Assembly: GCF_900291985.1 (NCBI RefSeq)
Contig: NZ_LT985980.1
Location: forward strand, 584,001 to 648,000
Length of the DNA: 64,000 bases
Source: Lysinibacillus timonensis
Lineage (GTDB): Bacteria; Bacillota; Bacilli; Bacillales_A; Planococcaceae
Direction of reading: 5' to 3'
Both the position numbers and the translations under genes were made by a program. Each line of letters begins with the position of its first letter. The first letter of the stretch is position 1. The notes below the pieces were generated by a model. The model made no database searches, was not told the DNA's origin, and worked only from the letters and a program-made list of their open reading frames with translations. Positions 16,812 to 25,323 of this stretch are shown here, in pieces.

Positions 16812-17762
16812 TTGACTAACAATCATAGCAACACTTTCATCTATACCTTTGTCCATCATATAGATGAGTTTGATATCTGCCGAATGGAAATGAGAGCATT
16901 TTTTGGATTCGATACTAAGGCGAATTATTTATTAAGTAACATTAGAATCGACCCAAGTCGAAGTCCATTTATACAGGATCGACTTGAAATATTATTTGAA
17001 GGAAGCAGTATTCCCGACATTATACAATTTGCAAAAACGTTCGTATTAGAATCTACGACTTATAAAGTTATATGTTTAAATAAAATCGACATTGGTGAAA
17101 CAAAAAAAATACACCATCCTGAACGAAGACAATTAGAACGAGAAATTGGCTTAGTCATTGAAGGCGAGCCTGATTTAGATCAACCAGATGTAATATTTGG
17201 TTTAATGCTACTAAATGGGCGTTGGTATTTCGGGAAATATGAGAAAAGCGAGTCTGTTTGGCGAAAACATATACATAAACCAAATAGCTATTCAACTGCG
17301 CTAAATACAAGAATCGCCCGTGCAGTGGCTAATATAGCAGTCCCTAACCCTAGCAATAAACGTGCAATCGATCCGCTATGTGGGATAGGAACAGTTCTTA
17401 TTGAAGCTCTTTCAATGGGTATTAATATTGTAGGTCGTGATATAAACCCCCTTGTTTGCGTTGGCTCTAGGGAAAATATCGCTCATTTTGGCTATCATAC
17501 TATCGTAACAAAAGGGCCAATATCTGAAGTTTCAGATTCATATGATGCTGCCATAATTGATTTACCTTATAATTTGGCAACACATATTTCACATGATGAA
17601 CAGTACGATATTATTCAGCATGCTCGACGCATTGCAAAACGTGTAGTGGTTGTAACAATCGAAACAATCGATGATATGGTTCATGAGGCAGGGTTTACCA
17701 TTGTAGACCGTTGTGAGGCTAAGAAACATTTATTTGTAAGGCAGATTCTATTATGTGAGTAA
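16812..17762 (+). CDS. TRM11/UPF0020-type RNA methyltransferase
   Basis: This 316-residue SAM-dependent methyltransferase has motif I in AIDPLCGIGTVLIEALSMG, followed by VGRDINPLVC and the catalytic IDLPYNL (DPPY-type motif, here DLPY). The layout, with about 170 N-terminal residues before the methyltransferase fold, is that of the TRM11/THUMP-like and UPF0020 groups that modify guanosine in RNA. It starts with TTG behind AAGGATG. The substitution of the first Pro of DPPY by Leu is seen in related families, so activity is plausible. The target RNA is unknown. Confidence 0.82.
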   Translation: MTNNHSNTFIYTFVHHIDEFDICRMEMRAFFGFDTKANYLLSNIRIDPSRSPFIQDRLEILFEGSSIPDIIQFAKTFVLESTTYKVICLNKIDIGETKKIHHPERRQLEREIGLVIEGEPDLDQPDVIFGLMLLNGRWYFGKYEKSESVWRKHIHKPNSYSTALNTRIARAVANIAVPNPSNKRAIDPLCGIGTVLIEALSMGINIVGRDINPLVCVGSRENIAHFGYHTIVTKGPISEVSDSYDAAIIDLPYNLATHISHDEQYDIIQHARRIAKRVVVVTIETIDDMVHEAGFTIVDRCEAKKHLFVRQILLCE

Positions 17763-17796
17763 GTTTATATTTAAGTTAAACAAAAAATTGCAAATT

Positions 17797-17840
17797 TAAA
17801 GGCGCTGCTCGATAATTGTTATGCTAGAGCAGCGCCTTAC
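17797..17840. terminator. Bidirectional terminator between convergent genes
   Basis: The perfect arms GGCGCTGCTC (17801-17810) and GAGCAGCGCC (17827-17836) lie between two convergent genes. Confidence 0.82.
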
Positions 17841-17887
17841 TCAAATGAGTCTATATCATCATACAATTCAATTTGTTTTTTCAATTC

Positions 17888-18079
17888 CTATGTTGCCTCC
17901 CGGAGTATTAATTTATTATTTTCTAAAATTTTGATCATTTGTTGAAGGATTTTTTCTTCCACTTTTGGTGAAGCATTAATTTCCTTACTAATAATTGTGT
18001 ATAAATCTAAAATTGTGCTTACGTCGAGCTTATGTTTTTCCGCTAATTGGAAAGCTCGCTCTAACTGACCGGTTATCAT
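17888..18079 (-). CDS. Small helical protein, 63 residues, unknown
   Basis: I do not recognise this protein. It is entirely helical and amphipathic (GQLERAFQLAEKHKLDVSTIL; VEEKILQQMIKILENNKL), with no hydrophobic segment. The frame opens at an ATG at 18085, but GGAGG abuts that codon; the ATG at 18079 has correct spacing and is chosen. Such small helical proteins are frequent in sporulating Bacillales. No partner gene is seen. Confidence 0.6.
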   Translation of the reverse strand: MITGQLERAFQLAEKHKLDVSTILDLYTIISKEINASPKVEEKILQQMIKILENNKLILREAT

Positions 18080-18282
18080 CGGCATTCCTCCCTAAAAATG
18101 TAGTTACTTCTATTTTATGATGTTTTCAAAAATTTTTCATCATTTTAGACTAAAAAAAATTTATTTATTTCAATGTATCAATTTTCTCTTATTTGAAAAT
18201 AGGCAAGAGTAAGAACTTAATTCCCTACCCTCTTTACCTAATTAGTATGACGTTTTTAGTCAAATCGATTCATGTTAAGCCG

Positions 18283-18381
18283 TTAGATATGATGTTGCAT
18301 ATTAATAATTTTTTCCCCTTTAAACGTAGAATCTGTAACAATCAACAAATCCTCATTTTTAAATACATAAAAGCGATCCGA
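18283..18381 (-). pseudogene. Possible 3' remnant of a gene beside the intron
   Basis: Right after the intron 3' boundary, one minus-strand frame is open for 32 codons to a TAA. It reads SDRFYVFKNEDLLIV then TDSTFKGEKIINMQHHI, which looks like a real protein tail with mixed strand/helix composition. It has no start, and in this frame the other side of the intron has a stop 5 codons before the junction. It may be the leftover end of a gene cut off by a rearrangement, or chance. Confidence 0.25.
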
Positions 18382-20273
18382 ATCGAGTAGGAAACTAGCC
18401 ATTAATTGGCTAGTCGACCTCTCACACCACCGTACGTACGGTTCCGTATACGGCGGTTCAATAACTTAAGTATCGACGCTCATACAAATAATTAAGGTCC
18501 TTTATTCCCCATTTGATGAGCGTTTTTGTTCTAATAGCTTTATGTAGAGTTTCACTTCCTGAAATCCTCCAATAACCCTTACGGGTATTCGCTACTTTCC
18601 AGGCTTCATTGTGTTGGATACCTAATCTCCTAAGTTGATAGTACCTTGTCTTGACTTTCTTCCACCTTTTCCAAATAAGTTGCCTTAACCGATGGTTTAG
18701 CCACTTTCTCATATCTTGAATGAACATTTTCATCAAACCAATGCCATAGTAATTTATCCATCCAACCGTAACTTGATTAATTTCTTTAACGATATCCTCA
18801 AATTTACCAGTACGATTTCGTCTAGTTTTATATTTTAGTTTATCTCTGAATCTTTTCTTCGCGGAGTGGTGTGGTCTACATCCTGTACTTTTAGATGTAC
18901 TGTGGATACAGAAACCTAAAAATTTTAGTTTGGTCGGAGACCCCACCTTACTTTTAGTTTTATTAACTGTCAGCTTCAGTTCCTTCTCCAAAAACTTTGT
19001 AATGCTATCAAGGACACGTTCACCAGCTCGTTTACTTTTAACGTAGATGCAAAAATCATCCGCAAAGCGAACGAATTTATGTCCTCTTTCCTCCAGTTCT
19101 ATATCTAACTGATTTAAATAAACATTACTAAGAATTGGTGAAAGTACACCGCCTTGAGGCGCACCGAATTCAGTTGGTTTGGTAAAGCCATTCTCTAATA
19201 TTCCGCTTTTAAGAAATTTCCAAATTAGCTTTAATATAATTTTATCTTTAATGAATTCCTTGAGGTATTCCATTAGCTTTTGATGGTTAATGGTGTCAAA
19301 GTAACTTTTGAGATCACAATCCACTACCACTTTATAGCCTTGTTCATAGTATTTGATAGATTTCTTTATGGCTTGGTGTTGGTTTCTATTTGGTCGAAAA
19401 CCAAAACTTGAATCGGAAAATTTCGGGTCTATTATTCCACCTATTACTTGATATATTGCTTGTTGGACCATACGGTCTCTAACACATGGAATGCCTAATT
19501 TTCGTTTTGTACCATCCGCCTTCGGGATTTCAACCCGTTTGACTGGAAGAGGCTTATATGAGCCATCTTTCAGTTTTCTCTTAAGATGGGGTAGGTATTT
19601 ACTGACATGACCAAAAAGTTCATCTACTGTCATTCCATCTATTCCAGGCGCACCTTTGTTGGCTTTAACCTTCTTACATGCTCTGAAAAGATTATTACTA
19701 TCAATTACTTTATCAATTAAATCGATACCATCTTGTTGACCTACTTCTTTAACGGCAGGACTACACACTCTTGCATACTCTTCAGTTTCCAACTTATCCC
19801 TTTGCAAACAGCCATCTTGCGATGTTTTCTGCGGTCTTTGCACTGCCATCACCTCCGTAATTCTTCAAGATTGCTATTGTTCAGTCCTTCATTTCAGAGA
19901 AACTACTATGACCTCTGCTGACTTCTTACAATTCAGCTTGCCATCACTGGTAAGCTTGTTCCTGTGAGATATTCCATCTCTCTTGTCGGGAACCCTTGTA
20001 AGACCTCCCCGGGTAAGAGCTACAACCTTCCTCCCATGTAACTGCTATATTTACTGTATGGAACTCGTGCAGTATTGGACTTCGTTTTGTTTAGCAAACT
20101 CGTCCATTCCAATTCAGCCTTATATATAGTTTCTGTCCGTCAGTTCGGGATTTTGCCTCCGGCTTCCTTCAGATTCCACCTCACGGTGGACACCCTTGCC
20201 ATCAGCTAACAGTTCCTACTGCCAAGCCTGTAGTGGACTTTCACCACCAAGTTGTAGCCCATGCCGGGCACAC
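18382..20273 (-). mobile_element. Group II intron, complete, 1.89 kb
   Basis: The minus strand begins GTGTGCCCGGCATGGGC at 20273 (group II 5' consensus GTGYG). It ends with a domain V-like segment (GAACCGCCGTATACGG..AACCGTACGTACGGT at about 18455-18420), the conserved GAGAGG, then a domain VI stem (GACTAGCCAATTAATGGCTAGT, split) and CCTACTCGAT at 18382. It encodes one RT/maturase. The insertion lies exactly after the T-run of the purU terminator, the target habit of class C introns; class C membership is inferred from this and from the lack of an endonuclease domain. Confidence 0.9.
18458..19852 (-). CDS. ltrA: Group II intron reverse transcriptase/maturase
   Basis: The 464-residue intron-encoded protein has RT fingers/palm from about residue 55 to 330. 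It shows GAPGIDGMTVDEL, KLGIPCVRDRMVQQAI, SFGFRPNRNQHQA, the first catalytic Asp in VVVDCDLKSYFDTINH, APQGGVLSPILSNVYL, and the active-site RFADD (about 262-266). A maturase/thumb domain follows (about 345-430: VGWINYYGIGLMK, WLNHRLRQLIWKRWKK). No HNH endonuclease domain follows. The frame is intact, so the intron may still move. GGAGG lies 8 bases before a GTG at 19843, which could be the true start instead of ATG/GTG at 19849-19852. Confidence 0.95.
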   Translation of the reverse strand: MMAVQRPQKTSQDGCLQRDKLETEEYARVCSPAVKEVGQQDGIDLIDKVIDSNNLFRACKKVKANKGAPGIDGMTVDELFGHVSKYLPHLKRKLKDGSYKPLPVKRVEIPKADGTKRKLGIPCVRDRMVQQAIYQVIGGIIDPKFSDSSFGFRPNRNQHQAIKKSIKYYEQGYKVVVDCDLKSYFDTINHQKLMEYLKEFIKDKIILKLIWKFLKSGILENGFTKPTEFGAPQGGVLSPILSNVYLNQLDIELEERGHKFVRFADDFCIYVKSKRAGERVLDSITKFLEKELKLTVNKTKSKVGSPTKLKFLGFCIHSTSKSTGCRPHHSAKKRFRDKLKYKTRRNRTGKFEDIVKEINQVTVGWINYYGIGLMKMFIQDMRKWLNHRLRQLIWKRWKKVKTRYYQLRRLGIQHNEAWKVANTRKGYWRISGSETLHKAIRTKTLIKWGIKDLNYLYERRYLSY

Positions 20274-20274
20274 T

Positions 20275-20311
20275 AAAAAAGGACCGTCTCAAAATTTCTT
20301 TTAAGATAGTC
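20275..20311 (-). terminator. purU terminator, intron target
   Basis: On the minus strand, arms GGGACTATCT and GAGACGGTCC pair with two G-U wobbles and are followed by TTTTTTA. The intron begins at the next base. Confidence 0.8.
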
Positions 20312-20329
20312 CCAATACATTTGAGAATA

Positions 20330-21211
20330 TTAGTGGAATACGATTGTTTTGTTTCCTTCTACAATGATACGGTTTTCTAAATGCCATTTTACAGCTTTAG
20401 TTAAAACACGACGTTCAATTTGACGGCCAATTTTCTTTAATGTTGATATATTATCACGATGATCCACCCGTTCAACATCTTGTTCAATAATTGGACCTTC
20501 ATCTAATTCATTTGTCACATAATGAGATGTTGCTCCGATTAATTTGACCCCTCTTTTATGTGCACGTTCATATGGATTTGCGCCAATAAATGCAGGTAAA
20601 AACGAATGATGAATATTAATAATTCGATTTTCAAAATGATCAACAAACTCTGGCGTTAATATTTGCATATAACGAGCTAAAATTAGTAAATCAACATTAT
20701 ATTCTTCCATTAATTTAATTTGTTCCGCTTCTACTTGTTTACGAATGTCTTTGTTTGCAGGTAAATAGTAGAAAGGAATACCGTACGATTCGACAATTGA
20801 ACGCGCATCTTCATGATTACTAATCACTAAAGCAATATCTGTTTCTAGATCACCGTTTTGCCATTCCCAAAGAAGTTCTAATAAACAATGCAGTTCTTTT
20901 GAGCAGTAAATAGCAGAACGTTGGCGTTTATTTAAATAGTAAAAACTATACTCCATTTCATATTGAGATGCAATTACCTCAAACTCATTTTCCATTTGAG
21001 ATGATTTATTTTGTAAGTGATCACAATGGAATTCAATTCGAATGAAAAAAGTTCCGTTTTCGGGATCACTAGAATATTGATTGGATTCAATAATATTTGC
21101 ATTATGTTTAAATAAAAATGTCGATAAAACTGAAACAATACCTGGTTTATCTGGACATTTTACTAACAATCGTGCACGGTTTTCTAAATACTTTCCTTGT
21201 TCTAACGGCAT
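20330..21211 (-). CDS. purU: Formyltetrahydrofolate deformylase
   Basis: The enzyme hydrolyses 10-formyl-THF to formate and THF, supplying formate for PurT-type purine synthesis and balancing one-carbon units. The N-terminal ACT domain (about 10-90: LLVKCPDKPGIVSVLSTFLF) is regulatory. The C-terminal formyltransferase-like domain has the catalytic Asn-His-Asp set (IINIHHSFLPAF; ELDEGPIIEQD). Its 293 residues are normal. It stands alone and is terminated by the hairpin at 20275-20311. The ATG has a GGGAG site. Confidence 0.96.
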   Translation of the reverse strand: MPLEQGKYLENRARLLVKCPDKPGIVSVLSTFLFKHNANIIESNQYSSDPENGTFFIRIEFHCDHLQNKSSQMENEFEVIASQYEMEYSFYYLNKRQRSAIYCSKELHCLLELLWEWQNGDLETDIALVISNHEDARSIVESYGIPFYYLPANKDIRKQVEAEQIKLMEEYNVDLLILARYMQILTPEFVDHFENRIINIHHSFLPAFIGANPYERAHKRGVKLIGATSHYVTNELDEGPIIEQDVERVDHRDNISTLKKIGRQIERRVLTKAVKWHLENRIIVEGNKTIVFH

Positions 21212-21419
21212 ACTTACAACTCCCTAATCTCCAAATATTACATCTACATATTATCTATTATTTTCGAAAAAACAGCAAGAAAACAATCGTTGGAGATTAG
21301 TATTATATACAAAAAAGTAAACTCTTTACAAAAAGTACTAATAAAAGATATCCGTACTTATATAACAATTTCTACAAATAATGAATATATTGTGAACCTA
21401 AAGCCTAAATTATCAATAA

Positions 21420-22331
21420 CTAAGAAGTCTCATGTAAATAAGTTTGTCTAAGTCCTTCCTCAATACTATACAAAGGAGATAGGTTTAGTAATCGTTTAGC
21501 TTTTTCATTACTAAGACAACTATGTTTAATGTCGCCTGGTCTAGCACTTACATAAACAGGACAAATCTCACTACCTTCAATTTTACTTAATATACTTATA
21601 ATGCGATTTATTGATGTTCTTTGACCAGTAGATACATGAATAATTTCTTGATTTCCACTTTCAATAGCGTTGATATTTGCCCTTACAACGTCATAAACAT
21701 GGATGAAATCGCGTGTTTGCTCACCATCGCCATACACTTTTAATTGATTATTCTTTTTTAACCCATCAATGTATATAGCTATAACACCACCTTCTCCTTT
21801 TGCAACCTGTCTAGGTCCGTATACATTACCATATCTAAGAATAGTGAAAGGTAACTGATAATATTTTGAATATAATTTAATGTAGTTCTCAGCTGATAAT
21901 TTTGACTGGCCATAAAAAGAGATAGGTGATGTCACATCTTGCTCGGTTATTAAATCTTTCTGTAAATCCCCATAAACTGCTGATGTTGAAGCAAAAATAA
22001 ATTTTTTAACTCCTACTTCTTTGCTAGCATCTAATATATTAATAGTTCCGTTTATGTTAATATTTGCATCTTCAACTGTATTACTTATTGAAGTTGTTAC
22101 ATCTGCCTGAGCAGCAAGATGAAAAACAAGATCTGGCTTAATTTGCTTTATTATTTCAGTTGCTTCCTTGGTTCTAATATCTACAATATGAGAATGAACA
22201 TTAGCATGTAAATTTTCCACTTTTCCAGTTGATAAATTATCTATCACATGGACTTCATATCCTTTTGATACAAGTTCATCTACAAGGTGAGAGCCTACAA
22301 AACCTGCCCCACCTGTCACAATTGCTTTCAT
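21420..22331 (-). CDS. NAD-dependent epimerase/dehydratase (extended SDR, UDP-sugar 4-epimerase-like)
   Basis: This 303-residue extended SDR has the cofactor motif VTGGAGFVGSH at the N-terminus, followed by VIDNLSTGK. The catalytic Tyr-Lys is in YGQSKLSAE, with Ser in ASTSAVYG. RYGNVYGPRQ and the GDGEQTRDFIHVYDVV segment are typical of UDP-glucose/UDP-GlcNAc 4-epimerases and related dehydratases. Exact sugar specificity cannot be read. It ends a minus-strand group with the glycosyltransferase and the 171-residue protein upstream and probably makes a sugar donor for them. Confidence 0.9.
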   Translation of the reverse strand: MKAIVTGGAGFVGSHLVDELVSKGYEVHVIDNLSTGKVENLHANVHSHIVDIRTKEATEIIKQIKPDLVFHLAAQADVTTSISNTVEDANININGTINILDASKEVGVKKFIFASTSAVYGDLQKDLITEQDVTSPISFYGQSKLSAENYIKLYSKYYQLPFTILRYGNVYGPRQVAKGEGGVIAIYIDGLKKNNQLKVYGDGEQTRDFIHVYDVVRANINAIESGNQEIIHVSTGQRTSINRIISILSKIEGSEICPVYVSARPGDIKHSCLSNEKAKRLLNLSPLYSIEEGLRQTYLHETS

Positions 22332-22437
22332 ATTTCTACCTCACTCTCTATTTGCTACTAGTAAGGTATGAAAAGTCAACGAATGTGTATAGGACATAAA
22401 GATATGAGAAGTCTGTGAAATAGAAGCTTTACGGTAA

Positions 22438-22953
22438 TTAATGGAATTTATAATCAAATGGAAGGTTATTCATAATTTGGTTTTGTACTGTTTTGTCACT
22501 TTTACTGCTTAAATTTACTTTAATCGGTTGATTCGAATGGTCTTTAAATACAAAGGGATTTAGTAGACTGTAATTGGGAGGTAAATTTTGTAAAATTTGA
22601 TTTAGTACTTCTTGATCTATTTTTTGCTCATTAAATTTTTCTACTTCCTCTTTCAATAATTGAATAGCTTCGGGATTGGGAAATACATATCCTTCTGGTA
22701 AAGAACGAATTATTTTTAATAAGATTGGCCTTGGCATGTAAATATGACTGGTCGAATTTTTTACGAGAAACAAGGAGTTGTAGTCACTTTGTTCAATGAC
22801 ATCAATATCTGAGAGATCATCAATGTAAGCTTCAAGGTCTTCACGCTTCTTCTTATTAAACCATAAATTGTTCCATATCCGTTTGATCTTCCCTGTAATT
22901 CTTAAATAGGCAATTAATAGATAATATTTAAGTGTTACAAAAATTACGCTCAT
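22438..22953 (-). CDS. Hypothetical protein with three LPxxY repeats
   Basis: I do not recognise this 171-residue protein. It has an N-terminal amphipathic/hydrophobic stretch (VIFVTLKYYLLIAYLRI), then a basic segment KRIWNNLWFNKKKR. Three imperfect repeats follow: ILLKIIRSLPEGYVFPNP, VLNQILQNLPPNYSLLNP and VQNQIMNNLPFDYKFH at the very end. Its ATG overlaps the glycosyltransferase stop by 4 bases (ATGA), so both are made together. A role in membrane-associated glycan assembly is suggested only by that coupling. Confidence 0.7.
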   Translation of the reverse strand: MSVIFVTLKYYLLIAYLRITGKIKRIWNNLWFNKKKREDLEAYIDDLSDIDVIEQSDYNSLFLVKNSTSHIYMPRPILLKIIRSLPEGYVFPNPEAIQLLKEEVEKFNEQKIDQEVLNQILQNLPPNYSLLNPFVFKDHSNQPIKVNLSSKSDKTVQNQIMNNLPFDYKFH

Positions 22954-24170
22954 TGTTTTCGCCCTCTCAGTAATCCCTTATATATATCCATTATTTTCAT
23001 CATTCCACTGTCAATTGACCAATGAGTCATTCCCCACTTTTTCGCATTAGCTCCTAAAGTCTTACGAAGTTTGTCATTTGCTAGTAATAAATTTATATTA
23101 TTTGTCAGCATAGACGTATTTCTTGGTGGCGTTAATAAGCCTGTAACCCCGTGTTGGATTACTTCGGGTACACCTCCGACGTCAGATGCGATAACTGCTT
23201 TACCTGCAATTTGTGCTTCAATGACAGATATTGGTTGGTTTTCAATTAATGTTGGAAGTACAAAAATATCTGTTTGTTTTAGTAAGCTAGGTACATCGTC
23301 TCTTTTCCCTAGGAAAATCACATGTTTTTCTAAATCTAGATTTCTAACTTGTAATTTTAGTTCTTCTTCTTTTTCCCCTGTTCCAGCAATCCAACAGACC
23401 CAATCATCTCTAATAGCTCTTAAATCACTAAGTGCCGAAATTAAATAGTTAACTCCTTTTAGTTCAACTAATCTTCCTGCATATAAAATGACTTTTTTGT
23501 TTTCCGGACGTACCATCGTCACTTGTTGTCTCGATTTTCTAATAAACTCTTCTGTATCAAATCCATAATGTAAAATCTTAATTTGTTTCTCTGGAACATT
23601 AAACTCACTAGTCAAAATGTTTTTCAACCATTGATTACATACAATTGTCACATCAGGTGTCGTTGCACCTCTATATTCAAGATCATCATAATATGCACGT
23701 GCTATTTCATTCGTTTCTGTTTTATGAACCGTTTCTAATTGAAGTCTAATTTCATGTGCAACAGAACCATGTATAGTCGCTACTAAAGGTGTGTCCTTTG
23801 GTTTTATTCTACTGATACAGTAAGTGGAGATGACATCTTGTGTATGAATTAGATCATACTTATCTAAACCGAAATATGCAGCACTTAGCTCATATACATA
23901 TCTTTGCATTTCTGTCCATCTTACTAGGAAATTGACATACATTTCTGGATAATTACTTTCATTTATGTTTGCATTAATAATTGGTATGACCTTATCTCTA
24001 TTTATGACTCTTCCCTGACTGTACAATCTAACAGATAGATTTTCCTCATCATAACCTAAAATATCAACTTCATGACCATAAGATTCGAGTTTACTAGCTA
24101 ATTGTTTCATATAGCTCCATACCCCTCCAACATGAGGTACAGGCCAATAAGTCGCTAATAGTATTTTCAT
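22950..24170 (-). CDS. GT4-family glycosyltransferase
   Basis: The ~406-residue GT-B fold enzyme has the N-terminal acceptor domain opening KILLATYWPVPHVGGVWSYM. The C-terminal GT4 domain has VILYAGRLVELKGVNYLI and the nucleotide-sugar site EX7E in LIENQPISVIEAQIAGKAV, followed by ASDVGGVPEVIQHG. It is a retaining enzyme by family; the sugar and acceptor are unknown. I chose the ATG at 24170, which has AGAGGAG about 10 bases upstream; the first in-frame ATG (24203) has none. It is coupled to the repeat protein behind it. Confidence 0.92.
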   Translation of the reverse strand: MKILLATYWPVPHVGGVWSYMKQLASKLESYGHEVDILGYDEENLSVRLYSQGRVINRDKVIPIINANINESNYPEMYVNFLVRWTEMQRYVYELSAAYFGLDKYDLIHTQDVISTYCISRIKPKDTPLVATIHGSVAHEIRLQLETVHKTETNEIARAYYDDLEYRGATTPDVTIVCNQWLKNILTSEFNVPEKQIKILHYGFDTEEFIRKSRQQVTMVRPENKKVILYAGRLVELKGVNYLISALSDLRAIRDDWVCWIAGTGEKEEELKLQVRNLDLEKHVIFLGKRDDVPSLLKQTDIFVLPTLIENQPISVIEAQIAGKAVIASDVGGVPEVIQHGVTGLLTPPRNTSMLTNNINLLLANDKLRKTLGANAKKWGMTHWSIDSGMMKIMDIYKGLLRGRKQ

Positions 24171-24255
24171 TTTTATATTATCTCCTCTTTTATTATTCAA
24201 CATTACATTATTTCCATAAAACTGTTATGGTGTAGGCAATTAATCCCTGATCCTT

Positions 24256-24609
24256 CTACGTAATCGATATCATTTGTAGAATTATCGGTGTTCCCTTAAC
24301 AGGTATGTCATCCGTTTTTAAAATCAGTTTTTCATGTTCGATTGTATAAATTGCTCTTGGTTGTAAAACGCCATTTATAAATAAATTACATAACGAGAGT
24401 TTATCGAGATTAATGATTCGTTGCTCACCATAACCTTGAACCGAATCATGACTAGTAAATACATTTTTACATCCATCTGAAACCGTAAAAAATTCAAACA
24501 CGTTAACATTTTTAGGGGATTTAAATATTTTTTCTTCATCGCTTTTTAATTTAGGAATTAACAGCAAAGGCTTAGGTAAATAAGTTGGGACTGTTATTTT
24601 TGTCATCAT
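24256..24609 (-). CDS. DUF4183 domain protein
   Basis: This ~117-residue protein has a DUF4183 domain in its second half: the segment FFTVSDGCKNVFTSHDS, then LCNLFINGVLQPRAIYTIE and a C-terminal GTPIILQMISI. DUF4183 proteins are frequent in Bacillus and often accompany spore-surface or collagen-like proteins; the biochemical role is unknown. The ATG at 24609 has AAGGAGG at good spacing. It is divergently oriented from a second DUF4183 gene 130 bp away, inside a sugar-nucleotide cluster, so both may be scaffolds or recipients of surface glycan (inference). Confidence 0.82.
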   Translation of the reverse strand: MMTKITVPTYLPKPLLLIPKLKSDEEKIFKSPKNVNVFEFFTVSDGCKNVFTSHDSVQGYGEQRIINLDKLSLCNLFINGVLQPRAIYTIEHEKLILKTDDIPVKGTPIILQMISIT

Positions 24610-24738
24610 AAGCACTCCTCCTTCCTGCCACTAATACATAAAAGAGTTATAGGCAGATTAACAAACCTACAAGTGACTATCGTAACAAACAATTTTTTAC
24701 AAACTGCATATGTTGTATATTATGAAAGGAGGGAGTTT

Positions 24739-25113
24739 ATGGGTCTTAAAATCATTAAATCTGTATCCGCAATGCCTCAAAATATCATATTAGCACCAGA
24801 CATATCTCGATTCTTCTATGAACTTAAAAAAAATGTACCAGAATCTTCAATATTTAGAATTAACGCTGAGGAATTCTTAGATGATACAGGCAGTAAGGTT
24901 AGTTCTTTACCTGCACTTAATATGATGAATAGTTATTTCAATGTCTACATTAATGGTATTTTACAGATGGATGACATTTTTAGTTACACTGCTGGCGAAA
25001 GAGGAATAGGTAACTTACTTATTTCAGTGCCTGATGGATCAGAACTAGATATAGGGACGTCTATCGTATTAGAAGTAGTCAACTTTGAACCAACAGTTAA
25101 AGGTGGATTTTAG
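24739..25113 (+). CDS. DUF4183-like protein, second of a divergent pair
   Basis: This 124-residue protein begins at an ATG with AAAGGAGGGAG upstream. Its second half carries the DUF4183 signature in altered form: NSYFNVYINGILQMDDIFSYTA, and the end DIGTSIVLEVVNFEP, comparable with LFINGVLQP and GTPIILQ in the neighbour. The N-terminal half (LKIIKSVSAMPQNIILAPDISRFF, split) differs. No signal peptide is seen. It is the only plus-strand gene in the cluster and has its own terminator, so it may be regulated separately. Confidence 0.75.
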   Translation: MGLKIIKSVSAMPQNIILAPDISRFFYELKKNVPESSIFRINAEEFLDDTGSKVSSLPALNMMNSYFNVYINGILQMDDIFSYTAGERGIGNLLISVPDGSELDIGTSIVLEVVNFEPTVKGGF

Positions 25114-25137
25114 ACTCTAAATCTTCTATTTAAAGTC

Positions 25138-25175
25138 AAGGCCAAAGACGGATTCAATATGTCTTTGGCCTTTCA
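25138..25175 (+). terminator. Terminator after the plus-strand DUF4183 gene
   Basis: The arms AAGGCCAAAGAC (25138-25149) and GTCTTTGGCCTT (25161-25172) are perfect and followed by TTCATT. Confidence 0.88.
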
Positions 25176-25323
25176 TTTATTTACATAGATAAAATAGAAT
25201 AGTAGATTTTTAACAACAACATATATTCTTGTAATTTTAGTTCTGTACATTCACCAATAATAAGAAGAATAGCGAAAAACCTTGACAATTCATGATCATC
25301 CAATAAAAGTTTCTTCCTCTTTT

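Noticed and set aside
20041-20240. Possible tRNA or structured RNA upstream of the RT gene
   Set aside because: The GC-rich, folded sequence is domain I of the group II intron and needs no separate feature.
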